Shown: piece after piece, positions 10,476 through 57,700 of the stretch
Layout of the letters: each line of letters opens with the position of its first letter
Numbering within the stretch: the first letter of the stretch is position 1
Translations under genes and position numbers: made by a program
Notes under the pieces: model-generated
Databases searched by the model: none
Told to the model about the DNA's origin: nothing
What the model saw: the letters and a program-made list of their open reading frames with translations, nothing else
Assembly: GCA_963693365.1 (NCBI GenBank)
Contig: CAVNZM010000004.1
Location: 1,736,001-1,800,000 of the forward strand
Source: Amoebidium appalachense
Taxonomy: Eukaryota; Ichthyosporea
Direction of reading: 5' to 3'
DNA: 64,000 nucleotides

Positions 10476-12341
10476 AGGCTACAATTAAGGTATTTGAGTG
10501 CTGTCATTGTTTGGTTTGTTTGCTAGCTGTTTTGTTGTTGGGAGGCATAAGTTGTAGGATTGTGAAAACTATTCAAGTAGTTAACACAAATTCCGGTTGC
10601 CCAAATCAGAGGAGTTGATTTGGATCCTTTTAATCAAAGCTGCAGCCCGGACTGCCGTCTAGCTTAAGTGCCAGTGGAAAGGCCTTAACATCTCTATACA
10701 CACAACGGTACTCAATATATACTACTAATACTACTACAACCAGTAAGGTTTAGTCTTTGGACCATTGTGTTTCCGAGTACATGTGCTACCCACTCTCCAC
10801 TTATGCACATTAATAAACACATCTGTCTGCCATCTTTTAACCCTCCTCCAGGCTCCGTATCCGTTGGTTAAGACTGGCCTCCAACTCACGTTTCTACGGC
10901 CATGATTGGAAAAGAACCTCGTGGAGATATTTATTAGCAACCACTCGTGTTTATTCTCTGCATGGATTGGTGCACTAAATAGTTAAACCGGAACTAACCA
11001 GTACCTGGTCACGAGTTCTCGGTTGTGGCCCACCCTCACGGGGCCACTGTTATTGTAGGATCATGATATCGATATGCTGCCCACAGGCCCGTGTGCATAT
11101 CTTCCGTTCATCACTGATCACCAACGTAGACTGGTGTGCACAGCATTCTTTGCTAAGGGAGGGAGTGTACACGATTGTGCCATACACAACCATGTCTACA
11201 ATTGTTATGTGGCCGCTGTTTTAAAATGGTGCTGAAAATTTAAGAGAGGGGACGCGGGTTGGTGAAAGGTAGGATTTGCCTACAACCAATGGCATAGGGA
11301 GCAAGCAATAACAATCAAGCTTGGCTTTTCTATTGCAATTGTTTCTCGCGGTTTAGCAAGTAACTATTCTATTAATAATATTTATGTCGCATATATACAC
11401 TTGCCCTAGGCTACACAATTGGAGAATGTCGTGTTTGTTTTTGCCAAGTACTGGCACGTTTGTGGAGACTTTCTTGAAGCAAATTTATGAACCAAGCCTG
11501 AGGAGGGAGGGGAGGGGGGGAGGGGGGGGGGGGGGGGGAGGGGAGGCAGGGGGGCACACTGTGTCCCGGGCCCGAGTAGTGTGTAGCTTGACATTTTCAT
11601 GAAGTCTATTAAATCTTGAGCTTCCACGATGCATGGCATGGCCTGAGCATGCATACGCATGAAAGTTTTTTCTTTTGACTGTATTTATTCGACGGAAAGA
11701 TATGCAAGTATGCAAGGCATACTGAGAAGACAATAAAAACTTTACGAGTTATCCAGTAACAAGTGCATACTGAGATACCTAAACACTGTGTGAAAATGAT
11801 ATAAATACTCAATGTGACGACCAACAGAATTCAACAAAAAGTCTGAAATGTTCACATAGCCAGCCAGTGTAGCAGACACCCGTAGGGAAAGAGGTAAAAC
11901 GCGACATCAAAACTCACACCTATCAACATGCTTTCGTTAAAAAAGTTCAGCACAAAAGTGGCACCAGCGGCGATGGAAACAAGAATTACAAAGCCACTGC
12001 ACAACTTCCCAGGCAATATCAACATCAGAGCACCATACATGAAAGTTGACATTTTGGGCCATTCGATGATCTTGAATGCTGATGATGTACATGTACGATA
12101 ATCAAGGCAGGCCCACAGGGGTTACCGGGAGCGGAGGAGTTGGAATGTGTGACCACCAACCCAGGTGGGCCTGTGGGTCCCTCTATTGTTTTTTGTAGCT
12201 ATCAAGGCCTTGCATGATGTTGCATCGTTGGCCCTCGATCAGCTGCAGAGCTTGAGGGCCTCGACGGCGCCTGGGTTGGCCAATATATATGGATATCTCG
12301 TAATATTTAAATTCTGTATATCTACACAGTGTGTCTCAGGA
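10476..12341. other. Intergenic region before the carrier gene
   Basis: Mostly unique, AT-balanced DNA with few repeats; a poly-G tract lies at about 11512-11545. An AATAAA lies on the minus strand near 11688. Apart from a 66-residue hydrophobic ORF (11852-12052, listed separately) I see no supported gene. Confidence 0.5.
11852..12052 (-). CDS. Possible small membrane protein or terminal exon
   Basis: A 66-residue ORF with two hydrophobic stretches (GFVILVSIAAGATFVLNFF and VSFDVAFYLFPYGCLLHW). It lies in unique sequence and is followed on the same strand by an AATAAA about 160 bp downstream. The family is not recognised. It could be a short gene, the last exon of a longer minus-strand gene, or chance. 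Confidence 0.2.
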   Translation of the reverse strand: MSTFMYGALMLILPGKLCSGFVILVSIAAGATFVLNFFNESMLIGVSFDVAFYLFPYGCLLHWLAM

Positions 12342-12450
12342 GTTCCTATTGGTTTGTGTTTCACCAATAGGAACATTGATGACCAGGTGTCTTTGTTTGA
12401 TTGGTTACCTTGCAGCTAATAAGAAAACCAATCGAGATTTTGTCCAATCG
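12342..12450. promoter_or_regulatory. CCAAT-box cluster with a perfect 12-bp inverted repeat upstream of the carrier gene
   Basis: GTTCCTATTGGT (12342-12353) and ACCAATAGGAAC (12363-12374) are perfect inverted repeats around a 9-bp spacer. Three further ATTGG/CCAAT cores follow within 80 bp. The start codon is 480 bp downstream. CCAAT boxes bound by NF-Y are common promoter elements in eukaryotes; its use here is inferred. Confidence 0.45.
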
Positions 12451-12840
12451 TTGCGGCTCTTCATATCAGCCCCATCAGTAAAAAGCCGCACTCACGAGCA
12501 CACAAGTGACTGTGACAACACCGTTGTCAACACGCACCGTGTAAGAGAGAGAACGAGAAAGGGTAGTGGCTTCGCTCACATCGAATTCCCGAAAAATATA
12601 GGCCTTTTAAACCAGCCGTATGCACATGACCCCCAATAACGGGACATATCTTCTGACACGCAAAAGCATCACTGACAATTGTGCACTTAATGACCGTTTT
12701 TGACCTTTTGGGGCCCACAAATAGGGGTGGACACTGTGGAGTTTACTGAAGCAGAAACTTAAAGCAAGCTGTTAGAATCGCTTAGTTTACATAATACCGC
12801 AAACAAATCACACAAACCAGGGCCTTGTATACCTAGATAG

Positions 12841-16461
<3,621 letters not shown>

Positions 16462-16567
16462 GGACCTGTTTAGATTGCGGTTGGTGTAGGCCCTGGCACC
16501 GTCTTAATTTGGTTTTTTATTTTCTTATTTTCAATTGTTTGTTTTTTTTTTTGGTTTTTTTTTTTTT

Positions 16568-16598
<31 letters not shown>

Positions 16599-17897
16599 GG
16601 GGGGGTCTTTGGTCCATTTCCTCCTTTGCTCGTTCGCCACGTTTCCAACTTTTCTACCCCTCTTGTTCTTTCTGCGCCTGCAAGCATAACGCCCAATGGC
16701 CCTCCCTCTCTCTATAGCTGCATGTGTGTTGCCTCGAGGATGATTGTGCACCTGCTTATGCCAACGTTGACGTATTTGATCGGCTTTACTTATCGTAAAT
16801 GCATGCTATTTTTCCCGAGTACAGTCATCTGGCGGGAGCTGTGTGTGTAATCGCTAGACAACCTGGGGGTGGTGGTGGTGGTTGGGGGGGGGGGGGGGGG
16901 GGGGGGGGGGGATGGTGGTTGACACTTGGGCCTTGTACATACATTGCGGGAAATGGACCTAAATAACAAATATGGTGGCTGATGATTGCGCGATAAGGGC
17001 AATAAATGATGAAATTTAAATGTACATTCCAAATCTAATTTGTTGCAATACTCGTACTCAAGGTCTTAGATCTAGAACCTTCCTGTTTATAGACAGAAGA
17101 ACGGCAGACCTTCGCAAATTATGACAGAGATTCATGTGACTAAAATATTATGGACGACCACGAGTGCATTTAAACATTCAACGAAGTAACTACACCATGC
17201 CCGGCATGATCACATCAACATTACACTTTCTGAAGTGGAAATTTTGAAAAAATGAGCTTCTTGAAAGGAAGTTGGACAGGAGAGATCCCAAGAAGCCCCC
17301 CCCCCCCCTCCTTCCCCCCTCCCTATAAGGTTTTAGATATTGGCTCTTGTGTTCTGCATTCCTAGTTGTGGTTAGAGCATTCATTTATCTATTCTCATGC
17401 CCTTCAACTACGCTGACCGGTCGGTGAACACTCAAAATCCTTTCACAAATGACTTATCATCAATCTCATACTTACTTATTTATCTAATACTTATTCTGAG
17501 TGACGTCTACCAGAAGCATGCTCAGAGCTTAAACCTTAAAATAGTTTAATTTTAGTTGAGTTTTAGATTACTAGGGATATCCCATCACCAACACCGCCAC
17601 ATGTGCAATCACCACCACAGCAACCTGCATACCGGACCATTGCTGTAACCTCCACGCTCCACTTGACACGCTTTTAACCGATAGACCTGCTTGGGAGTCA
17701 GTCGAGTAAGTAGGAAATTTGCCCAAGAACGTGGAATTTTGAGTTTGCCACAGATATACTACAGTGGTAGGGCAGTTTGTTTTTCGGTATGGTGTGGTTG
17801 CAAATTAATTATTCTTGCCTTTCACGCAAGAATCCCCGGTGTCTGACCACACCGGTCCCGGTTCTCTAGGCACACTATGCACCTACTGACTCCCTCC

Positions 17898-17946
<49 letters not shown>

Positions 17947-18224
17947 TTTTCTCCCTCTCCCCCCCCCCCCCCCTCTCCCCCCACCCGGCCACACACACAC
18001 ACACACAACAACGCTGCTACATATAATATCCACCCCACCAGCAAACCCCTCCCCCCCCCCCATTTTCAGAATGCATGTCACTGTTTAGTGTCCCGCTCCC
18101 AGTGTAGGTGTGAGCACTGATTGCGTGGAAGGGACATAGACATTGTATCGTGCTTCTTCTTTGGTCAACACCTCGCTTTGCTTGCATGGGCCATTTCGTG
18201 TGTGGGTGTGACTGAAAGTGATCG
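16462..18224. other. Convergent intergenic region between the carrier and chitinase genes
   Basis: Contains a T-rich then G-run tract (about 16545-16605), a poly-G run (about 16884-16911), unique AT-rich DNA from 16920 to 17880, and C-rich tracts at about 17900-17946 and 17961-17973. No exon is supported. The chitinase 3' UTR presumably lies in its right-hand part. Confidence 0.5.
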
Positions 18225-25521
<7,297 letters not shown>

Positions 25522-26508
25522 TTTCTCCAAGCTTGCCAGTGTGGTGGGGGTTGTGTTTTTGTGTTTTTGTGTTTTTTTTTTTTTTTTTTTGCAGAATATT
25601 GTTTCTTCTATATACACCTCGAAGTGGCTATTGTAATAAACAGTTTTGGTTCTTAGAAAGTTTGCCGTGACACTGTACGTATGACCAGGCTTCCTTAGCC
25701 ACCCAGATAGACTCTGATCAAGAAACTATTCGTGCTGCATGAAATGATATGCAAACAGCAAGTGTATGCCCTAACACATTCGAAACCACATTACTTTCTC
25801 GGTTATCATCATGCCGGACAATCAGTATAATCCAATTTTAGGCTCCTTTATGATGAAGCCTGCTTCAAAATATTAGCTTCAGCCACGGTAGGAGTTTGTA
25901 AGTGTCGTATGTTAAACGTTTTTGTAGCTACTCAGCTGCCATTTATGACCTATTAATACTATTTCCAGCTACCGAGGACTCAAAAAAGGGTTGTATTTAC
26001 CCATATGCCCATAATCGAATAGCATACTGTATGAATCAGTATTATTAGGCATAACGTTTACACACTCATGTCGATGTCGACACTGAAGTAGAAGCAAAGA
26101 CGCCACGTGGGTGTGGTGCGTGTTGCATCAATCATGAAGTTCGTGCTAATTAGAATACCCGTTACCTACCGCTCCCCCAAAACCCATCTTTGGGTTACGC
26201 ATATATGGGGACGCGGCCTAGTCTACATTTCAAAATTCAAATTATCAAGAGAATTCAGCAGATCTAAAGCCAAAAAAATTTAGTTAACGTACATAAGTGG
26301 AAATGTGTTTTATTAAAAAAAAATTAAGGCACCCTTTAGTATATGTATATGTATGAAACAAACTCCCTCACGAACTTTCAAGACCAGGGGCACGACCCCC
26401 CGTAAGACAGTTTGGGGGTCTTGGATCCACCGGGGCCGGGGGTTGACCGTACCTTTCCTATCCATAGAAGGGGGGGGGGGGGGGGGGGGATGACCGTACC
26501 TCTCCTAT

Positions 26509-26540
<32 letters not shown>

Positions 26541-27655
26541 GGGCCGGAGGGACCGGGGAGAAAGGAATCAGGATATACATGAAAATTTTGAGTCGCCTCA
26601 GTTACAAACCACCTGAGTGGCATGGGTTTCTCTGTGCAAGCGGCCCCTGATATCTTAATAATGTCTCGAGTACGCTGTTACCAGTGCAGCATTATGTACA
26701 GTGCGCTTGCGCCATCTTGATGGCTGGCCCAGAGCCTGGCAGCCGGCCGGCAGTGAGTCACCCAAACCAAATGGGATAACTCGCAACTCGCAAGGTTTTC
26801 TGGTCGCTCCGGTCACCAGCTGCAGTGCAATGTGCATTGGGTGCCGGCTTTAGCCCTATTTTCGAATTCTGTAGTGCCAAGACCTATATATGCGTAAGCA
26901 TATATATAGATATAAATATATACCTGTTACTATAGTATACGCGCGCGCGCACGCACACACACACATACACATACACATAGTATATACATGTACATAATGT
27001 ATGATGCCTGATATAATTCACATGTAGATATCTTTGAAGGGTTAGGCTTTGGATGTGTTTTTTTTTTTTTTTTGCCCTCTTGACTGGGATTTATTGATCA
27101 GTGGTCCAGTGGATATGAAGGCAACGTGCAGCCACAGGCCTACATGACCACCAAAATAACCGGCTTTGAAAGAACCACAGCGATGGAATAAAAAAAATAA
27201 AACAACAAATGACCAAAGGACACCATGGTCGCGGGCAAAGGTACAAGTGCGCGTGTATGCGTGAAACTAGTTTGCTCCAACTAGTCATATGCAGCGACGA
27301 TGACCAGGCCACACTCCAATGTTGGGGTACATAAAGTACAGTTGTATGTGATTATTTGAACGCCTTTGGTCTCTGCAGATCGTGAGTACCGGGCAGGGTT
27401 GGGTGGGAGAGGCGGACGGGTGGGTGGTTGGGTGGTAAGGGTTGGGAGAACGTGGAGTGAGCGAACGGAGGGGAGGGGGGGCTCATGGTCCAGTCATGGA
27501 GGTATATCTACTCGTATATATCTATCAGCCTTAAAGTTTGTGCATATCCGCGCAATCTGGTGTGTATAGATACTTAAGGAGATTGCTACCTTGCTACCGC
27601 ATGCGTCGTTTTGGAGCACATATCCAAAATTGCACAATGTGCACGCTAAGGTGTC
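25522..27655. other. Upstream region of the chitinase gene, no gene recognised
   Basis: Unique AT-rich DNA. Two G-runs at about 26470-26550 are separated by a near-repeat of a GACCGTACCT(C/T)TCCTATC motif, and a T-run lies at about 27057-27073. I see no supported exon. Confidence 0.5.
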
Positions 27656-27832
27656 TTATTTATCACAGGTGACAGATTTGCAATTTTCCACCGCCCTGCA
27701 TAATTTGCAGTTTTGCCCATCTCCGAAATATCCATCGGCACAAGAGCACGTGTAACTCCCATCTGTATTGGAGCAGACTCCACCAAGTGGAGCGCAGGTA
27801 TGATTTGTGATTGATGTTACTTGTGCGCTCAT
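27656..27832 (-). CDS. EGF-like module (small ORF or exon)
   Basis: A 58-residue frame from ATG at 27832 to TAA at 27656 holds an EGF-like domain: CAPLGGVCSNTDGSYTCSC followed by ADGYFGDGQNC. The NTDGSYxCxC and GYxGDGxxC spacing is typical of calcium-binding-type EGF repeats, which form extracellular disulfide-bonded modules. Another four Cys follow before the stop (CRAVENCKSVTC). There is no signal peptide in this frame, so it is probably one exon of a larger minus-strand secreted or membrane protein, or a remnant; no flanking exon was recognised. Confidence 0.5.
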   Translation of the reverse strand: MSAQVTSITNHTCAPLGGVCSNTDGSYTCSCADGYFGDGQNCKLCRAVENCKSVTCDK

Positions 27833-36686
<8,854 letters not shown>

Positions 36687-37168
36687 GATTTGATATTGTG
36701 ATATTTGGAGTATTCAAATTGTGATATAATAGGTTGCAGTAAGTTGTGAGAAGGGGCGTCGTGGTTGATGTGTGTGAATATTATGGTGGACAGTTTGGAG
36801 ATATTCATAAATGTGATATACCAGGTGGTCATATTGGTGGTCTGATGTGGATATGGCAACACTTATTTCTAGAGTGTTGTTACAGAAACGCAGCCCATTT
36901 CTTGGAAAAGATTGGCCAAGGTGGGGGGGTTTGTTCTTTTTTCCATTTCAAATTAGATATAGCTATATTTAGTTACGAGTCCAAGGTGGGTTGCTATATT
37001 TAGAATTGTTAGATCCCAGCAGTGCTAAGGGTAGTATTGGGCCACAGGGGCCCCAAAACATAACATTAGGAGGGTGGTTGCCATGGGCTCACCCGGAATT
37101 TTTTTTTTCAACGAGAATACTCGTGTGTAAGAAGAGCCTGTTATTTTTGGACCCCCCCGCCCCCCCCC

Positions 37169-37202
<34 letters not shown>

Positions 37203-37267
37203 AAAACAAAAAAAAAAAAAAAAAAAAAACCGTGTACTTTGCACATTGTGGTACTAGCGCATTTATC

Positions 37268-37311
<44 letters not shown>

Positions 37312-37319
37312 GGGCGCGG

Positions 37320-37355
<36 letters not shown>

Positions 37356-37587
37356 ACGCGCACACACACACACAAACCCCAACAAGTGGCACGCTCAACA
37401 CAAACACACACACACACGCACAGAGAAACTCAAACAAAAGGACACACACATACACACACACACAACACACACACACACACGCCCACCCCCCCCCCCCCCC
37501 CCCCCCCACACACACAAACCCCAACGAAAGAACACACTCACCACAAACACTTGTACACACGCACGCACAGAGAAGCTCAAACAAAAG

Positions 37588-37636
<49 letters not shown>

Positions 37637-38449
37637 TCCCAACAAAAGAACCCGCACACACACAGTCACACACACACGTTCACATACACACGCACATGTG
37701 TACACACACAAACAATCCGCCAAAAACGAACATCCACCCCTACATATATACACATGCACATCATACATGGTCACACACGACGACAATATGGGCACGAAAC
37801 ACTAATGTGTGATCAAGTAATCTCGATGCGTACACTCCACCATCATACTGCCACATGCATCGTCAGAGTGATGGAATGGATTGTTGCAAAATACAGCCAT
37901 GAGAGCTACAAATGCATGTTTTGCATTTCATATGCATACCGTGTAACCTGTATTCAGGATACGGGCACCTTACCATGTCATGATCAAGGTGGCCCAGGTC
38001 TGCATGCCCACACATTGCACGAAGAGGTTTATTATTGTTTTTATTATTTTGACCAGCCCTCGGCCAGCAAGGGCACACATAGACACAGATATGGCACCGT
38101 TTAGATGCTTCAGAAATGAAACACCCGAGGAGATAAAGGTTATGGTGAAGAGTTGATTGGCGCCAAATCACGTGCCTGTGAAGTTCAATTCGAAATTTGT
38201 AAAAAAGATCATTTGTACAATAGCACCTAGAATCACAGAAAGGCACCACTGAAAGGCAGGCCCAAACTATTTCACTTGGATTCTAAACTTGGTAAAAATT
38301 AGTCCATTAAGTACACAAATGAACAGCAGTACATGTGATTGAGGGCCCTTAGGGCAGGTTTGTGCGTTCAAACTTATGTGTTCGAACCCAATGCATGTGC
38401 ATGGTGGTGCGCACACGTGTGCATGAGTTGTGTGTGTGTGTGTGTGTGT

Positions 38450-38534
<85 letters not shown>

Positions 38535-39004
38535 GTGTGTGTGCGCTTGCATGCACTCACCCTTCCTCGCAAAACATAAACCACTCAAAAGAACGGAGGG
38601 GTGAGGAGCATATAAGGGGAAGCAGAAAAAGGGGAAAACACTCTTTTTTGTTTCCACAGCGATATTCAGTTTGCTAGCAATAGCAGCAATATAACTAAAA
38701 TGCCGAGGTTAGGGTTGGCTGTTAGGCGCAACCTAGCCATCCGCACGATGCTATTGGATGTAGATGCAACCATTGGCACAACCACAGCCACAGAGCCGTG
38801 GGCGTCCTCTGTCTGATCCGACCCGACCCGACTCGAAACGGCACGACCCGACCCGAGAAATTTCTAAGAATGAAGCCCGAAAGAGTCTTAACCCTTGTCC
38901 ATCTGCAGGCCGGTGGGTGTTGCCGGTCGTTGGGGGCTGTCGGTGGGTTCCACACTGTACAGACGTTGAACCGTGGCTGTGTGTGCGTGTGTGCGTGTGT
39001 GCGT

Positions 39005-39085
<81 letters not shown>

Positions 39086-39551
39086 TGTGGGAGGGGAAGG
39101 GGGGGGGGGGGGGAGGGAGCGTGAGGGAGGGAGGGGGGGGGTAGGGGGGTTTTTTTTTTTTTTTGGAGGGGGGGAGGGGGGTAAAATACGATACAGATGG
39201 GGGGGGGGGGGGGGGGGGGGGGGAGGGAAAGGGGGGAGGGAGGATGGGGGGAAATTAAGGATAGGGTACCCATCAAACACAGCACACGTTGATACAGTCA
39301 TGCACCCATCTGTGCCACCTGTTGTCTTTTCATAGTCAACCCCCAGACATCAATCTTCTCAATCGTCTTTCTATCCTGAATACTGAATTCTTCCCCCCCC
39401 CCCCCTCCCCCCTCCCCCCCCCCCAACAAAAGAAAGAAAAAAACACACACACAACCCAACTCCCGCCCCCACCCCACCCACCAGACAGACGCCCACACAC
39501 CCACAATTACACACCCACCATTACACACCCCACCATGCCCACACCATCCAA

Positions 39552-39624
<73 letters not shown>

Positions 39625-39702
39625 TGTTCACACCCACCCCGAAGTCACCAAGGCATACATGTGCAAGCAAATCTGTCTACACAAAAAACCACACAATCCC
39701 AG

Positions 39703-39735
<33 letters not shown>

Positions 39736-39744
39736 AGCACCTAC
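36687..39744. other. Region between GH31 and the last recognised hamartin exon
   Basis: Begins with about 400 bp of unique AT-rich DNA (GH31 3' flank). A C-run/A-run/C-run block follows (37150-37310), then CA-rich DNA to about 37720, a unique segment (37780-38400), TG tracts (38424-38533, 39010-39081) and G-rich runs (39096-39225). A (CA)n and poly-C (39555-39735) abut the hamartin donor at 39744. At least one hamartin 3' exon must lie here, since the exon ending at 39745 stops in phase 1, but I could not identify it. ACCCG repeats occur at 38818-38858. Confidence 0.5.
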
Positions 39745-53729
<13,985 letters not shown>

Positions 53730-54303
53730 CCTGGCTGGGTGATGGTGGTTTCATATTCTGAAGCGCAGCTACATACAGGTCAAAAAACACTAAAATAAAT
53801 CACGTGTAGCCCAGATATACAATGTCACTACAGAATAAGTTGAACAACTCGGCTGTAAGGCAATCCCCAACATAAGCGGCTCTTTGTGTGTTCAAACTGT
53901 GCTTGCAAGTATCAGTGTATTTGGCAAGTTGTTTGTATCGTCGTCTCTCTCAGCTTTCTCGAAATTCTCGGCTCCAAAAATTACTGTATAAGGCTATTGC
54001 GCACACAAGCAGCCAATCAGAGCACTGGAAGGATAGTCCTAAGTCTTTCCTTTCATCCAGAAGGCAGCTTGTCGTGTAAGCGCAATGTAGACTAGCTCCC
54101 TGCAGGAGATCTAGAGAGAGAGGGTTAGGCAAGGGTGTTCTTGAGTGTTTGCTAGTTTTGAGAAAAACGCTACATTGGGAGCTTTTACTCCCTGTAAAAG
54201 TTACGGCAAAGGAGCGATCGTTCCCACTAAAAACACGAGCGAGTTTCTGAGGGTTGCCCGGCCAGTACATCGAGGGAATTGTTCTGGAGTATTTTGGAGC
54301 ACT
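53730..54303. promoter_or_regulatory. Divergent promoter region shared by hamartin and the RWDD1-like gene
   Basis: The two start codons are 574 bp apart on opposite strands. The interval has almost no microsatellite sequence, unlike nearly all flanking DNA. It holds a CCAAT core in AGCCAATCAGAGC at about 54011-54023. No TATA box is obvious. Confidence 0.6.
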
Positions 54304-55025
54304 ATGTCTGGTATGTATGGTTCTGTGTAGCTTGCTTGGTGTGGTATACAGCTGTGCGAAGCTAACATGCGTTTCTGGAAATAGGCTATAAGGAGCAGCA
54401 GGAGGAGGAGCTGGAGGCTCTTCAATCCATCTATCCAGAGGAGTATACGGGTGTGTGTGTTGTGTCGTGTTGCTTTGCTTTTCACAGGTGCAAACACAAC
54501 ACATATAACCAGCGCTAACTCTCTTTCCTGTTCACCTCCTATCAGATTCCCACCCCCTCCCTTTTCCCTGCGGCATGCCTCTCTCTAGCTCTCTACCCGC
54601 CTCTGTTTCTTCCTCTTCATCGCTTCACCTGTGTGTTCCAGGAGTTCCTGTGTTTGGCATTTCTAAACTTGTCATCTGCACAGATCTCTATCCCAACCAC
54701 CGTACAGTCAACCCCCCCTCCCCCCTTTTTTATAGCTATGTGATTGCTTCCCGTTAACATGCCCGCTACAGGATTACTCTGCCTCTCTTGTTGCTCCCCT
54801 CCCTCCCTCCCTCACTTCCCCTTCCAGGTTTCCCCTCTCTCCCTCCCTCTGTCTGTCGGTTACCACTCCCCCACCCCCCTCCTCCTCCTCTCTCCCTGTC
54901 TTTCTCTCCCCCTTCCCGTCCACTTCCCATGACCCCCGCCCCCGCTACCTTCCCCCACCACCACCTTCATCCTCCGCTCCGCACCGCTTTGCCTCAGCTA
55001 CTTCTTCTCTCCTCACTTCTTTCTC

Positions 55026-55073
<48 letters not shown>

Positions 55074-55448
55074 CAACCTCCCCCCCCTCTTTCACTATGC
55101 CTCTCTCCCCACCCCCTTTCATTCTTTTTCTCTCTCTTTCTCCCCCTTCCCCCCGTCCTATCCGTATCTCCCTCCCTCTCCCTCTCCCTCTCTCTCCCCC
55201 TCTCCTCCCCCCCCCACTCCCCATCTCCCCCTCCACACACACACACACACGCGCGAGCGCGCATGCACGCACGCATGCACGCACCAACACAAACACACAA
55301 ACAACACGCACACACACACCACCGCCACTACCAGCACTACTACCCGAATATGTGCACATTATTTCTCCCTGTTTTGCCCTGGCTTTTTTGTCCACCTAGG
55401 CTGGGCCTCTGTTACATACACACTATCACGCATTGGCTCACACATGTG

Positions 55449-55485
<37 letters not shown>

Positions 55486-55486
55486 G

Positions 55487-55527
<41 letters not shown>

Positions 55528-55804
55528 TGCCCCTTTCCTTCTCTCATTGATTTCTTTCTGCAGAGCTATCAAGAGATCCAGCCAAGTTTGAAATCATTAT
55601 TAAGCCCGAGGAAGTGGAAGCAGATGACATTAACAGCCAAAATGGTACGTCATCGCGACCCTCCTCCCCCCCCCCCCCCCCCCCCCTATACCCCATGCTC
55701 CTTTGGTCTCCCCCTCCACCTCCCCCTGTACGATTCATCTCGAACTCTAACAAATAATGCAGTGGGAATCTGGGCGGCCTTTTGATAGGTGGTTGACCGC
55801 GGGG

Positions 55805-55873
<69 letters not shown>

Positions 55874-56252
55874 GGGGGGGGAGGGAGGGGGGCGGGGAGC
55901 AAGGGAGGGAGTGGGGAAGAGTATAAAAAGGAAGAAAACCTGCGTTTTTTTCTTTTTTCTTTTGGAGCCAGCGGAAGGCGGGGGGGGGGGGGGGGGGAGG
56001 AGGAGGGGGGCAGCAGCTTGTGACTAAATGGATTCATAGAGTTCTGTGTGGATATCATTCGTAGAGCTGACCCATGCGCCAACCTCTCACAGAGAGATTA
56101 GTGCTCAAGTTCACCCTGCCAGACACATACCCAGATGTACCACCAGAGATCACGGTGAGTGTGTTCTGTTTGGGCTGCAAATTTTCCATTAGTTATGACG
56201 TGCGGGCATATGCACAAATGCACACAGACATGCACACACATGCACGCGCACG

Positions 56253-56293
<41 letters not shown>

Positions 56294-56630
56294 CCATCAG
56301 ACACGCATGCACACATGTACATGCGCATACGCGCGCGCGTGCACACACATACACATGCACATGCACATGTGTGCACACCTGCGCGCGTGGGTTAAAAAAC
56401 CTTCACAGGCGCACGTGTGCGCACACACATACATTCTCTCTCTCTCCCCCCATAAGGATGGGTTCTGTCTGTTATGCATACTCTTTATGTGTGGTTTGCA
56501 CTCTGCATCGCCTTGTCTGTTGTTTACGTGTACTTCGTACTTTATTAAATAGCACATTCAACCCCCTCCTCCTGGCCCCCCTCCTCTCCCTCTCCCTCTC
56601 CCTCTTCCTCTCCCTCCTCCTCTCCCCGTC

Positions 56631-56662
<32 letters not shown>

Positions 56663-57050
56663 CCCCCCCCCCCCCCCCCCCTCTCTCTTCTCTCTGCGTT
56701 TGTCGCCCGAAGGGGAGGGGGGGGGGGGGGGGGGGGGGGGATGGAGGGGGACACTATCTACGGCAACATACCGTTTGTATGATCTGACCCATGTCTGTGC
56801 AGATTGCAGGGCCTGGTCTTACGGAGGCACTGATTGATGAGATTCAGGCCAGACTCGAGGAGAAGGTGCGTTTGCTCATGTGTAGGCGCACACATGCTTG
56901 CCCCCGCCCCTTCCCCCCCCCCCCCCCTCCCCCCACTTTTTGCCTCCCCATTCCGTTTTTTTTCGGCTTGGCACTGGCCGGGGTCTTGAGATGCCTGTGT
57001 GTGGTTTTTGGTATTTGCAATGTTCTGCATCTGATGGGGCCAGAGGGGAT

Positions 57051-57095
<45 letters not shown>

Positions 57096-57108
57096 TTTTT
57101 TTTTTTTT

Positions 57109-57139
<31 letters not shown>

Positions 57140-57217
57140 GGGGGGAGGGGGGAGGGAGGGAGGGAGGTTGAGGGTGTTTTGGGGTGGTGTGTTGGTCACG
57201 GGTGGGGACGAAGGGGT

Positions 57218-57248
<31 letters not shown>

Positions 57249-57656
57249 AATGTGTGGGGCTGATTTGTGTGTTGAGAGGGATGGGGAAGGAGGGAGGGGA
57301 GAGAGGGGGAGTAGGAGACAGGGGGTAACCAAGTCGGAGCAAGGGTGGCCTGGGGAGGTGGCATTTATAGTGTTGGAGCAAGGGCGCATACAGGCACACA
57401 CAGATAGGCCCTTGGGGTGTTGCAGTGATAAGACAGGGACATGTGATAGCACGGCATTCCATCCTGATAGGATGATGTTCGTTGTTGCCTGGCTCCCCTT
57501 GCATGTGCACACACACACACACATGCACATACACGTGCTTCTGTGCAACACAAGCACACACACCCGACACACTCCATTCACACACACAGACGCGCATACA
57601 CACCCCGGGACTTGTATACATACACACACACACGTGCCCGAGCGCACGTGGAGACA

Positions 57657-57700
<44 letters not shown>

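Noticed and set aside
39290-39345. Minus-strand CAG|GTGGCACAG... as the last hamartin exon
   Set aside because: An acceptor-like site exists, but neither reading from phase 1 nor family similarity gives a convincing C-terminus.
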